Source: Acanthaster planci (Eukaryota; Echinodermata; Asteroidea; Valvatida; Acanthasteridae). Taken from it: a DNA stretch of 64,000 nucleotides. Position numbers and translations under genes: made by a program. The notes beneath the pieces were generated by a model, which was not told the origin of the DNA, did not search any database, and worked only from the letters and a program-made list of their open reading frames with translations. The stretch lies in NCBI RefSeq assembly GCF_001949145.1, contig NW_019091526.1:255444-319443 (forward strand). The letters are read 5' to 3'. Shown here in pieces: positions 9,937 through 21,900 of the stretch (position 1 is its first letter; each line of letters begins with the position of its first letter).

Positions 9937-12900
9937 GTAAGCCCTCGAAAAAACGAAATATTTTCACTCTTAATCCGTCTAAAATTTCCGTTCAACCTCC
10001 TGCAGTCAGTAAAGGAATGATGCATTGTCTTACTTGTAAAATCTGGTTGCAAAGAGATGGAAAGAAAAGTGAATTTTAGGCTGGAAAAGTTGACCCTAAT
10101 TTGAATTCCGAAGGAAATGCTTGTGTTTGAATGCATGAATGAACACGGCTTTTGTGCAGTTGGATCTGTGTGCCGCGCACACACAATGAACAACCGCATT
10201 GTGTACAACCTTTTAGTTTAGGCCTCCCCACTTCTAGTAAAAAAAAATTCACGAGGGTCGTTGATCGCGGTTGTGGCTTTGTCTTCAATATGACAATGGA
10301 CTTTATAAATAACCTACATTTTGTGCTAGTTATCGTCATTTTATGATTGAACGCCAAAGTCTAAATGCCCATTTATTTCGGGGGGAAAAAAGCTTGACTG
10401 TTGACAAAAATAGGGATGCTGAAAATGTACGTGTAGGCCTACGGTGAGTTTTGCTTTCGCCATGGTTTGGTATGGGGTTTTGGGAGTGCTTTGATCATGT
10501 GGTAATGTCATTTTGGACAAGGATGTTATTTGTTTGGGGAGTGTGGGGACAACTTAGCTGACTTAAACTGTGTTTTATGAATTTCACGATATAATATTGG
10601 CACTGCGCACTCAACTGCATCAATTTCATGATAATTGAAGAATTTGTTATACATGCTCATGTAGGCCCTACATGATAAAACATGTTATGATTAAATTCAT
10701 CCTGTGCATGTGAAGAATGATGTATGGTACTGTTGTTCAAAGTGGAGAGAGTTAGAAACAAGCATAGTGGATACAATTAAAGCAACTGTAATACAATTTC
10801 TTAATTCTATAGATGCCAGTGTTGAGAGCAATCTTTGAACATGCTGAAAGTGTGCAAATTTAAAATTTGCGTGTGCAACTTTTGATTTTTGTGCAACCAC
10901 AGATATTGCCATAAAAATTGTGCACTGCGATAAAAATTGTATGGTTACAATCGTTATGCATGATTTTGTCGGGTCTGTTTCGCGTATGACATGTGTAAGC
11001 TGCATGTACAGTGTGGTATGTGTAATTATGGGGCCACTGCACAGTATGTCACGTTTCTCGTCAGCGAGAAATTTTGCCGTTCAAGCATTTTGATGAATAT
11101 GCCATGTGAGTGCAATTAGATTCACCTGTCGACATTTAATTCAGACTTTTCTTCCTTCTGAAAGAAATTCCTCAAACTCATGAAAACTATTAATCTTCCC
11201 TGTTGGCTTTTAATTCAGAAAATTCTAATTTCTTAGAGCTGTACAGGTACCGGTATTTATTAGAAATATATTTGCAATAAAAATGAAAGTAGAATTGCAG
11301 ACAAAATAACAATCAGGGAAAATAAGGATTTTGAAATGACCCCCTAAACTACTAGTTTGTACTGGAATCCTAGCCTTTACTCAAGGCAACAGTTTCCCAG
11401 CTTGACTGGTGCCAGATGGCTGGAGACTAGCCTTTGAAGCAGGGAATGGAAATCCCCGCACTGCTGGCCACTGCCAGGTCAGGTCAGACGCCAACCATCA
11501 TGACTCCCTTTAAAAATTGCTCAGTTTGAGACACAAAAATTGTGCACGTTCAAAGGTTGCGCTCGATGTTGTCTGTGCAGATTTATAATATGTGCAACCT
11601 CTTAAAAATTGCTCAAGGAAAATTTCGCAAATTTGAAATTTGCGCACTTTTAAAGATTGTGCTGAACACCGATATATATGGTGAGCATGTACTAGAACTA
11701 GTACGTTTTGAATTCCACGAAACCATAGAGTTGCTTTGATGCTACTTTAATATTCCAATTCGAGTCCCCTGACATAACTAGTGCCAGTAGTGGATTCAAG
11801 CCATATCCATTTTCATTCTTTTTTTCGTATTTATTTTTGAATCAAAACCTGCATTCATTTTGTAAAGATTTTTTTCTTGGATGTATTAATAAATTTCAAG
11901 GTTTTTAAAAATAGGGAACCAATGTCTTAGGTCTATTTGTTGCTGACTGGTCCATTTCCTATGCCTTGTGCTGCTTATTGGTGCAACAGAAGTACATGTA
12001 GAAATATTTTCAAGGAATGTTGTTAGTAGATGTGTATGAATCTGGGAAGAGTGGTTTTAATTCTTTAAGCTCCTGTTAAATGGAATCCTGCTTATTGCAA
12101 CACAGTGTTACAAATTTTGTAGAATTGTGGCTCATTAACAGTTAAACACCATCCTTCACTGTGTTGGTAACTTAGCCCATTAGCCACTTTGCCCATTTGC
12201 CACTTTGCCCACATGCCACTTCATCCACAGAAAAGTTACTAACCCAATCCCTCCTTAATTCATTCTGGCTGCTAGCAAAGATAAGAGATCAAATACAAAA
12301 ACTAGGATATAGTGAATTTGAGACTATGAAAAGTTTTGTTATGTAAAGCTGATGCCAAGCTAAAAGTGGGCACAGCGCCCATAGCAAGAAACGCATGGAA
12401 TACCGGTAGTTAGAAGCCTAAGTGACTCCCAGGATGACATAAGTACACTCCAAATATTGACAACTTGAAAGTGACTTGAAATGATAAAAAAATTAAGAAA
12501 TATAAGTTACCGTAGTTCACAGAATTAGAGTCGTCGTCATACATAGAAAATCCGGGTATTTTCTGTATTTCATGAGGTCTCAGTACACGCTTAAATTGCC
12601 AAACGTCTGAGCATTGTAACAGAAAGCATTTTGCATTCTTTTATTGTGTCTGGGTCTTGATGTTTTGATGATTGTATCCAGAATGTTGCTCAAAATAAAC
12701 CTGTTAAAAGATGCAGAGATTTGTTGGTTAATCACAGGCTACTTGCTAGCGAAAGTAGGGTGTGCATTATTTCCATGCGAAAACTTGTGTGGGTGCATAG
12801 GGGATTTGGCACATGGGCGAAGTGGTAAATGGACGAGGTGGTACATGTACATGTAAATGGGCAAAGTGGCAAATGGCGAAGTGGCACGTGTGTGAAATGG

Positions 12901-15900
12901 CAAACGTGGTTGTGGGAGAAGTGGTATGCATTTTTTGGTGAAGTGACTGTAAAATATTGTTCACACTGTGCAGTCAACTCAGCTCAGTGTACCGGTACCC
13001 CTGTCTTTTGTAATGACAAGTTTGCTTATTTTTATGTACATGATAAGTTCAGTGATTTGTTTTTGCTTTATTAGTATTGTGTGCCTGTTTTTTTTACCAT
13101 ACACGTACATGCACATACTAGTACCAGATGGTCGCTAATACATGTACATGTACCAATGCCATATGCACACAAAGAATGCATTTAAATTGCAGGGTTGAAG
13201 TTGTAGTGTAACTTGGGTGGTACATGTACCTGTACATTGTAAACTATACCACCTCATCACTAATTGGATTTGTTGCTTGGTAAGATTGATGCTCACTAGT
13301 CTAGGGCATTATTGACCATCATATTAGGGTAAAAAAATCCTTTGGATGGAACACTAAGTTTATAGTTAGTCCTACATGCATGACATGTACATGTACTGTA
13401 CCTGTATGTGCAATGTATGCACTGGATCAGGGCAGGTTAACCTACATGTATGTTGTCTGACAGGCTATTGACTAGTATGCGAGAGGTTTGTGGACAGTTT
13501 AGCAGAGTAAGAACCTTGGAAGAAGTCATGGTTTAATCCAGCGTCTCTAGCTAGCAGCACGATCAGATGATGATGCACTGATCAAATGGTGTTTTGTCTG
13601 AGAGTAACCTGCTGTGTAGGAGAACTGTAGAATAGCACATTATTACACTGTACATTGATGTCAGTCTTCCTGTATTTCCAGATTAAATAGGGAAATCTTT
13701 TGCTACCAAGTGCATACGAACCGTTTGTTATGAAGTTACTAAAATTAATTCAAAACAGTGTTCACATTATTTGTGTTAGATTATTTATGTCTGTGTATTT
13801 GTACATCTACAGTATAGTGCATAAAGGAACCATAGAAAATGAGAGTCCTGAACCCTTCCCCCAGGATCTTTTGCCTTGGAAACATCCTCAGTGCTCAAAT
13901 CCTCCAACTGCCTCCACAGAAAAAATTGGATTCAGTCTCAATACGAGCGATTCACAATAGTGCGTCACCAAGAGTTTGCAACGCATTGGTCAATCAGAAC
14001 GCGCGAAATTTGTTGACCCTTTCCAAATGCGCAATGGGTCGACAAATTCCACGCATTGCGATTGGCCAACGCGTTGCCAACTCTTGGTGATGCACTATTG
14101 TGAAAAGGCCGTATTCTGCAAAATCCTCTATTATTGTTCGAATACATTCCTCGCAAAAGTGACCACTGCATCAGTTGTTGAAATCCCCTGGCACTTTGTG
14201 TTTTGTTGAGGCAGTGCAAATGGGATCTTGGAGTTCTACATGTACATGTATGAATGAGTTTTGTGTAATCTAGGTACATATTTTTGCATGGCAGAGCTTA
14301 AACAAAACAAGGTCTAACCTAAGCCCTTGACACAAAGCATCCTAATCAGCTACACTTTTTTCAAACAGTTAATCATCATTTTCAGTAGAGGTACATGTAC
14401 ATGTGTGTAGGATTTGCATTTACTGCAATTTGTCAAAACTGGCCGATGTGGGGGTTAGTGATTTACTTTGTGTATCATGCCATGAACTACATGTACGTAT
14501 TGTTTCACTTTTTGAGATCACTGCTTTGAGAAAAAGCGAGAAAAATGCTATTCATTTTTAACCCTTGAAGTGCAGCTCGTATAAGTAGTCTCCCAAAAAT
14601 CCATGGGCCACAGGACGTTTCTGAGTGCCTGTACGGTGCAGGTCTACAGACCGACGAAAAATGGATTTTTCCATGGCTTCGCGTAGTACTAGTGGTTGGC
14701 AAATTTACCTTCAAGTTTGTGTTTCTTTTTCAACAATGCAACACTGAGAATTTGTCAAATAAACAATGTTTCATCGGGCACTGCATTGAAGTGACTGCAG
14801 TCACCACAGTAACTGCGCGACCACATGTCTGAGTACATGTGCATGTTTGACCATGAAGTCATTGTTCTCTGTCCACACGTACATGTATATGTATGCACAT
14901 GTACGTCAATCAAAAACCGTCCACACACTGTTCGTGCCCATCATGAACACTTTCGGCCCTTGGATAAACAACTTCATGTATCCTTGCATTTTGGGCACGA
15001 GAGTTGCTGTTTTAGAACAACAGAAAGTTAAATGTCCTTTTGTTCAAGAAAACCAGGCTTCGGTACGCAGCTCTGAGGGAATGGCCATTGGACCATATCA
15101 TTATCTTAAGGGGTGATAGTTAGTGAGATGATGTATTCACTTTAAGTAAACTTCCCAAGTTTCATTGAAAAACTTTAATTTTAAACCTGTCCAATTTCTC
15201 TGTTAGACTATCATTGACAGTTGTACGTGTATTTCATTCATTAAGAATGAGTTTAGGGTTACTGAAAGTGCGTTGGCAGTTTGTATATTACCTGTTCATA
15301 CAGACTCTTCCAACAGCCCGTTAACGGTTGCGGTATTTGAACGACTTGTATTTTCCAAAGATTGTCCGTCCATACGATCTTTGGAGAAAACATAAATTTT
15401 CTCTTTTCTGGAATATGACAGCATTCCTGGTGTGTAGCTTTCACAGAGTGTCTGACACTATTATGTACTTACTCTACAGTAAGATGTTCCAAGATAATTC
15501 AACAGTCTCATTTTTCAGATCTTGCAAATCTTATACACTGCCCTTAAGGAATGGGCATGTCCATTATGACAAGTAATATGAGTTTGAAATAATTGAAAGA
15601 GAAATTTGTCTTATTTTAAAACCTCAAGAAGAATGTGTAATTTGTGCTATTCAACTTTCTGGAGCATGCTAAAATGGCTAAAATCAATGTTTTTGACTCA
15701 CAATCCTTGAACTTTCAAGTTTTGATGTACCTGTCCCTTTATGAAAACAGTGACAACTTGATCTCTGCCATTTCAGAGGGTTTGCAAATGACTCTGTGGT
15801 TTTCATTGTTTTGATTCTCAGCAAGAGACAGTTGGGCCGGCTGCCTCCTTCCCAGAAGACCCCTCGACGTCAGACACTTGCCAAGATGTCATTGCCATTC

Positions 15901-18900
15901 CACCTGCTCCAGAGGACCAGAAGTTGCCCTCGGTGTCCGGCCAGTGTCAGGCCCCAGCTGCCAGGACCTCAGTGGTTTCTGCATCGCGCAAGCGTAAGCA
16001 GGCCAGCCCCCAGCCCTGCCGAGAGGCTGTTGATTTGGTGGGCACACCACCACCGGCCAAGACTGCTGTGAAAGAAAAGATTACTCACGAAGCCAAACAT
16101 GGTAGGTACCAGGCCTCGACACTGGCGGTTGTCTGATTGCCCTGGACAAGTAATTTCTTCTTTTTGGCAAGCAAAAATTAAGGACAAATTGCCTGATGGA
16201 AAGATATTTTTTTCTTGAAAGTGTCAATTTTTGGTGGCCAAGAATAGCAGTCAGCATATTTACCTTTGATTTGGTTTTTGCCCTCTTCACAAAAGCTTAT
16301 AAAAAGTGGTAGAAAGTATGCAGCTACATGCACCTGTTTGTGGTGTACACTGATTTTTTTTGCTTTGTTACGTACATGTACAAACTCGCGTGTATTGAGC
16401 ATGCTGTGCATTTTTAGGAGGGCACGTTTCCACAAAAGGGAAAATGCGTACATAAATGAACTGTAAAATACCCTTGTGTCTGGGTACCAAATCTCTCTTG
16501 TTACTGCACGAGCAGCGCTGTGGAGCTATATGTATGATGGCCGGAAGCTCAAAGACTGTTTCACACGTGGCTTTGATTTCAACATCAGTGAATTTTGCCT
16601 GGTACTTGTTTGTATATACTTTTTTCATACCGGTATATAACACCAGGCAAAATTGTTGAGTGGTTAAGAAATGGCCATTGCCCAAACTTGCATGAATGAT
16701 GCATCAGAGTCCTGCGCACTCTCTGCATACACGTAGTAGTTGGTGGTGACGTATATGTACAAAATATTCATGTTGTATTGTGGTCAAGAAGGAACTTATT
16801 ATCCCGGGAAGCAATGAGCAACTAAACCAGGGTTTGGGCAAGTGAAATCTTACCTTGGGCAAGTAACTTTTCAGTGCTACTCGGACTTGCCCGATGGACG
16901 AGTACATGTAGTTAAAAAAAAAGTTGAGGCCTGGCAGGTACCCTTTGACTTTAATTGAATAATATCCTTACAGCCTTAACAGTAAAAACTTTAGGCCTAC
17001 ATGTACATACATTTTCTGCATCTCCATACAGGTACATGTACGCCCAAGGGTGAATCCAGAATCAAGCATTTTGACTGGTGTGAGTGGCCAAATTGGGTTT
17101 TTTGTAGTAGGGCCAAAAACTTACAGTTGATTTAATTTTTGTGGTTTTTTAAGTGCCAGTCAAAATTGTTTATGGAATTTTTTGTAGTTTGGGAGAGGAA
17201 AAGAAACAAAATTTTCATGGTCGTTTTTCAAAGAGGTCATCCATTTCCCTTGGTGTTTAAGAAATCCCCCCCCCCACAAAAAAACTAGGAGATGGGGAAT
17301 GGCCCGACTTGCTCCTCAGAATCTGCCATTTTAGAGAGACGTCTTAGGAATCTTGCATCAATGAGGGCCTAGCTGTTTTATATAAATTTGACCGATGTAT
17401 GAAAATTAGTATCTGAACAAACAGTGGCTTCTGAAACTGATGGTTGCATGCAGGGTATCACTTTGTTGCACGTCTACATATATGTGTAATTAGCTTGCTT
17501 GATCACCATACTTTACAATTGAATTCTGCATACACTGTAGCACATACATGTACATGTATGTTTCCAATTGTCGTGCGACTGACAATACAGGTAGACCATT
17601 TCGTTATTGCTTATTTGCTTCCTCGGAAAGCCTTGTGAGAAAATAAATACATGTAGTTAAACCGCTGCTACGATGTAATGTTAGTGTGATCAAGTGCGTT
17701 GGTCTGATTATTGAGTCATTCACTGGAAGGTGCACAGTGCATTATGTTATTGAGTACTAGCATCTTAAGACAGGGCATGCATGTGTACCAAGGGATCACG
17801 TTTCAGTGATTGGAAGACAGGCTTCAGCCTACCAAACAGAGCACATCGGATCTCTCTTTCAATTTACATACAAGTATTTAAAAAAAGTAGGGTGTTTCAA
17901 TTGCAGGGCTTGTGAATTCCATTTTAGAATCTACTCCATCTTGTGATTGAGTTTTGGATTTCAAAACTTTTTGTTTTTAGACAGTTTTGCTTTAGAAAGG
18001 AAAAAAATCAAAAATATTTACGTGTGCAAACCCACTGTACCTACATGTGCAGTACATGTACCTCAACCGTACATGTATGTACCAGTATCTGGTCTGATTG
18101 TTGTTGCTTGTTAGACAGATTATTCGCAGAGAAATAGTTATAAGCCCTTAGCGTCTTGCAGCCATTGCCAATCTCTTTATTTTTCCCAGATCAAAACTCC
18201 TTGAGCTTATTTGAGCCAAAGCAATGATACCATTCCAATCACCAGACTGTACACCCTAAGCTTGCTCAGCATGGACAGTCATCATGAGTCACAAAAACCT
18301 CCATTTCTGGTGGTCTAAGGAGACGAATCACCGTTGATTCTGTGCGGTGTAGAAAGTGAGCAGTTGGACAAGTCATTGACTCAGATTCCTGAGGCATGTT
18401 GATAGACTATGAGACTCTGTCCCTAAATCTAAGTGCTCTGAAATCAATCATAGTACATTAACCCATCTCTGTACATTTTGCAGCTCGGTTCCTTCACTGT
18501 TTGCACCATAGTTTGTTCAGTAGCATTTAAGTGACTTAAGCCTCAAGTGCTAAAAGGAGAAAAGTATTAAGGAAATTGTGGCTTGGATCTGTCTTCCTTA
18601 ATCCTGTGAAATCCCCCCAAGCCTCTTGGTGGATCTTGAAGGATCTTGGGAAATAAATGGCTAACCCTTGTCCCCAGTGAAACTGTTTTGGCTCCCCACT
18701 GAATGCAACAGAATCCAGCAGTACAAGTACGGGTACGTTAGGAAATGTTCCATCATGGAAAATGTTTTATGGCTTCGGCAGTTGTGCTGAAAAAAAAAAT
18801 CGGAAATAAAAGGTGGTCTGCCACAATCTGCACTTTTCATTTTTCATTTGTGCCAATTGTTTGGTTAAGGAGAATGGGATAAAAATGCATCCAGGCAGTT

Positions 18901-21900
18901 GTTTGATTCATGTAGGTATTGGTAGCTTTCACTTCTGAGTGTGCTAAATTGAAGCAAAAAGAAAGGAAACAAAAACAATTGCACCCTCCAGAAACAACCA
19001 GCTGATGCTGATGAGAGAGGCAGTATGTGATAATGGCCCTATTGAGTTGCACTGAGCTGACTGTGATATATTTTGTTGGGTTCCACTCTGTACAGGACTG
19101 TGGCGCCAGCAGTAATTTCTGCCTTAAACCCCCTTGAGTAACAGCAGCAGTTGTTACTGAAAAGAAACCGCTTTTTATATAACATAAAAAAAGGGACCCA
19201 GGAAAAGTGCAAGGACAAGGTTGTAGCCAGATTAGAAGATAAAGGGCTGGGGCAGAGGACGGAGGGAGCACAAGGGGACTTCAGTTGAGAATAGGCAGAG
19301 CCCTGTTAATCCTCTTAACTGTTTTAATCCAGGGATTAAGAAACTTGCATATTAAACCTGTAATCTTTACCGCTGTTTCATCCCAGGAGGGGATTGTGAA
19401 ATGCTAGGAGGTTTTTAAAATTTGTTTGCAGTGCCGAAGCTGAAGTTGAAACTGGGGCTGCGGATTTCCGCCACAGTGCGCATGGATACATCCCTTGTGA
19501 GTTTGGTCAGTTTGTGAGTTTGAGACCAATCATCAAGTTAGATAGAACCAACAAAAGCTTTTCAAAGCTGTTCTGGTGTACTGATAACACGTACATGTAC
19601 TTGTAACAGCCTACAGGGTGCATGTTACACATTACAGATACTTCCAGTAACAACTCGTCTGCAGGTTTTATTCCAAGACACCAAATGATTTCAAAAGTCA
19701 TTACAGAGGTGATCAGTTACATGTAACCGGTAGGAGTTCCACTCCTAGAAACTCGAGTTTGACAACGGATTCCATTGAAAACAATATTTGGATACGTTCC
19801 CATGTGTGTACCAGAGGGGCCTTCTTCCATGAAGTACATGTACATGTACATACGGTATCTCTTTGTCATACTTGGTCATCGCATGCAAGTGTACGTGTAC
19901 ATGTACATGCATACATACATGTACGTGCATCACCAGAATACATACCGGTACAAGTATGTATTCTCAAGGTTGAACTTTTATCATTAATGCATATAAGGCA
20001 CTAAATAAGTGGATGTGTTCAGGGATTTGGCATGGCCATTTAGCTCAGTACGTTTTGATCACACTGACCTTCTGCTTTGTCACCCCACAGAATTTTGTAC
20101 ATGCATTACATGTATAAATACCCCCATTTAAGCACATGTCACATTCTGTTGATATTTTTCTTCAAGTTCTTGTGTAGATAATGCTGAGGCTTTAACCCTC
20201 TCTGTCTGACACTCTCATTGGCTAATAGATTCATGTTGAAATTCTTTTGGAGGATTTTCATCTTCCTACACAAAAATGTGTAAACTGTAAGTACAATGTA
20301 CATGTACAGTGCACCAGTACAATGCTTGCCCAAGTTGGATTTCGAGCAGTGATCCTACTTTTTTGCTTGACTTTTTCCATGTTTACCAATTTTGTATTTT
20401 TTTGTATTTAGCCCTATTAACCTCAAAATTCTATGCATCTGACCGTCAATCTGTGCTTGCAGCCACTAGCACAGGAATTGTTTGCGAACCCTGTAAACCA
20501 TAGGGTAAGGTTTTATGCATGTGCAAAACCCCAATTCCTTGCTAACCTACATGTATGAAATATGCATTTGTGTACTCTAACTGTACATGTATGATTGCTG
20601 CTAGCATAGAATTCTCTGCTTTGGTAAATAGAGATTCTTTGCTCAATTTGGTGAGCAGAGCTATAAAGCTGGTGCTTTTTGTGGGTTGTGATGTACCGTG
20701 CACAGACTGTAGACACGTGGTATGGTTCTGTTCTTACATGCTTGATGTACATGATGCAGATCATTAGATGAGTATTTTTCTATACGTTAGTGTTGGGATT
20801 TTTTTAAAGAAACCTTTAAGAGGATGGGAAAAAATATGTTCTATGGTCTCAAAAATACGAAACAAATAAGGGTCTTCAAGTCAGAGGAAGAATAAAAAAG
20901 TTTTTCTTAAACAAAAAAGAAACAAAAGGTACAGTACGTGTATCCCTTACCACTCGTGCGAGGCACTGAACGCAGAGCTCACAAAATTGAAATTGGGGAC
21001 TTCGCCATCAGTAAGACAGTGGAGCCAATGTTTTTTTACATTTATATTGGTAAATCTAGAATGTTGGTTGATCCAAGCACCAACTGAAAACCTTTCGCCC
21101 TGTGTACAATATGTACTGTACTTGGAGGTTTACAGTAACAATCTGGGATTCTGACATACATGTACTAAAGTTTTCCTGTATTATAGCATGATATTAAATT
21201 GAACCAGACAGGTTTGTTTAATAGTCAGCCATGAATTGATCATGTGTTAAATACGCTGCATCTGTAACTGCTCTTACTGCAGAAGTTTAAGCTGCGCATG
21301 CACAAGGACAACATGAGTGGTGTGGAGAGGTTGAGTTAAGTCACTGATCTTAAACAGGAAGAGCATGACAAATGTACGTTTGCAAAAGGCAACCAAGTTA
21401 TGATTCAGAAGGGTTACTCCCCTCTCGACTTGTACGTAATCTGGCTATTTTGCCAAGGTTTAGCCACTTAAGATCATGACTCCAGTGAGTCTATAGCCCT
21501 GCTGGCGTCAGTAAATGGTTCCGCTGGTTGAGATAATCCCACCAGCCGTGCGTAATATCCTGCAAGGGGGACCTTCACCACTCCCCCCTTGCCGGGCTCT
21601 CCCCGTCCATTAACAGATCAACCCATAACCCACAGGGGGATTAGCAAGGCCATTAGGAAGATTAAAATGCAAATCCGGGAGCTCAGAGAGTTGGGGGAGG
21701 AAGAGGCGGCCAGCGGTTGTTATTGATCTCAGCGTTCCTAATCCGCCAAGCGATCGGAGCGGAATCCGCCGGGGACGGGCATGCGCCAGACCATAATCGC
21801 TTCAAGTTCTCCCCCATTTCCTGCAGTCCAATCGCATCTCCATTTGCAGACCCAGTTTCCGATTGGCTGTTTTGTGTAGGACGCTTGCTCGATGCCGAGG

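Larger units (their letters stand above)
9937..15821 (+). other. Dve intron 1
   Basis: Noncoding, 5.9 kb. It holds a foldback element (13951-14104), a pair of inverted dispersed repeats (10790-10960 and 11505-11690), two opposed minisatellite arrays (12170-12235 and 12805-12940) and scattered GTACATGTAC words. Confidence 0.75.

Noticed and set aside
18837-19271. 144-codon minus-strand open frame in Dve intron 2
   Set aside because: Cysteine- and leucine-rich low-specificity translation, no splice context and no family motif; consistent with chance in a long intron.
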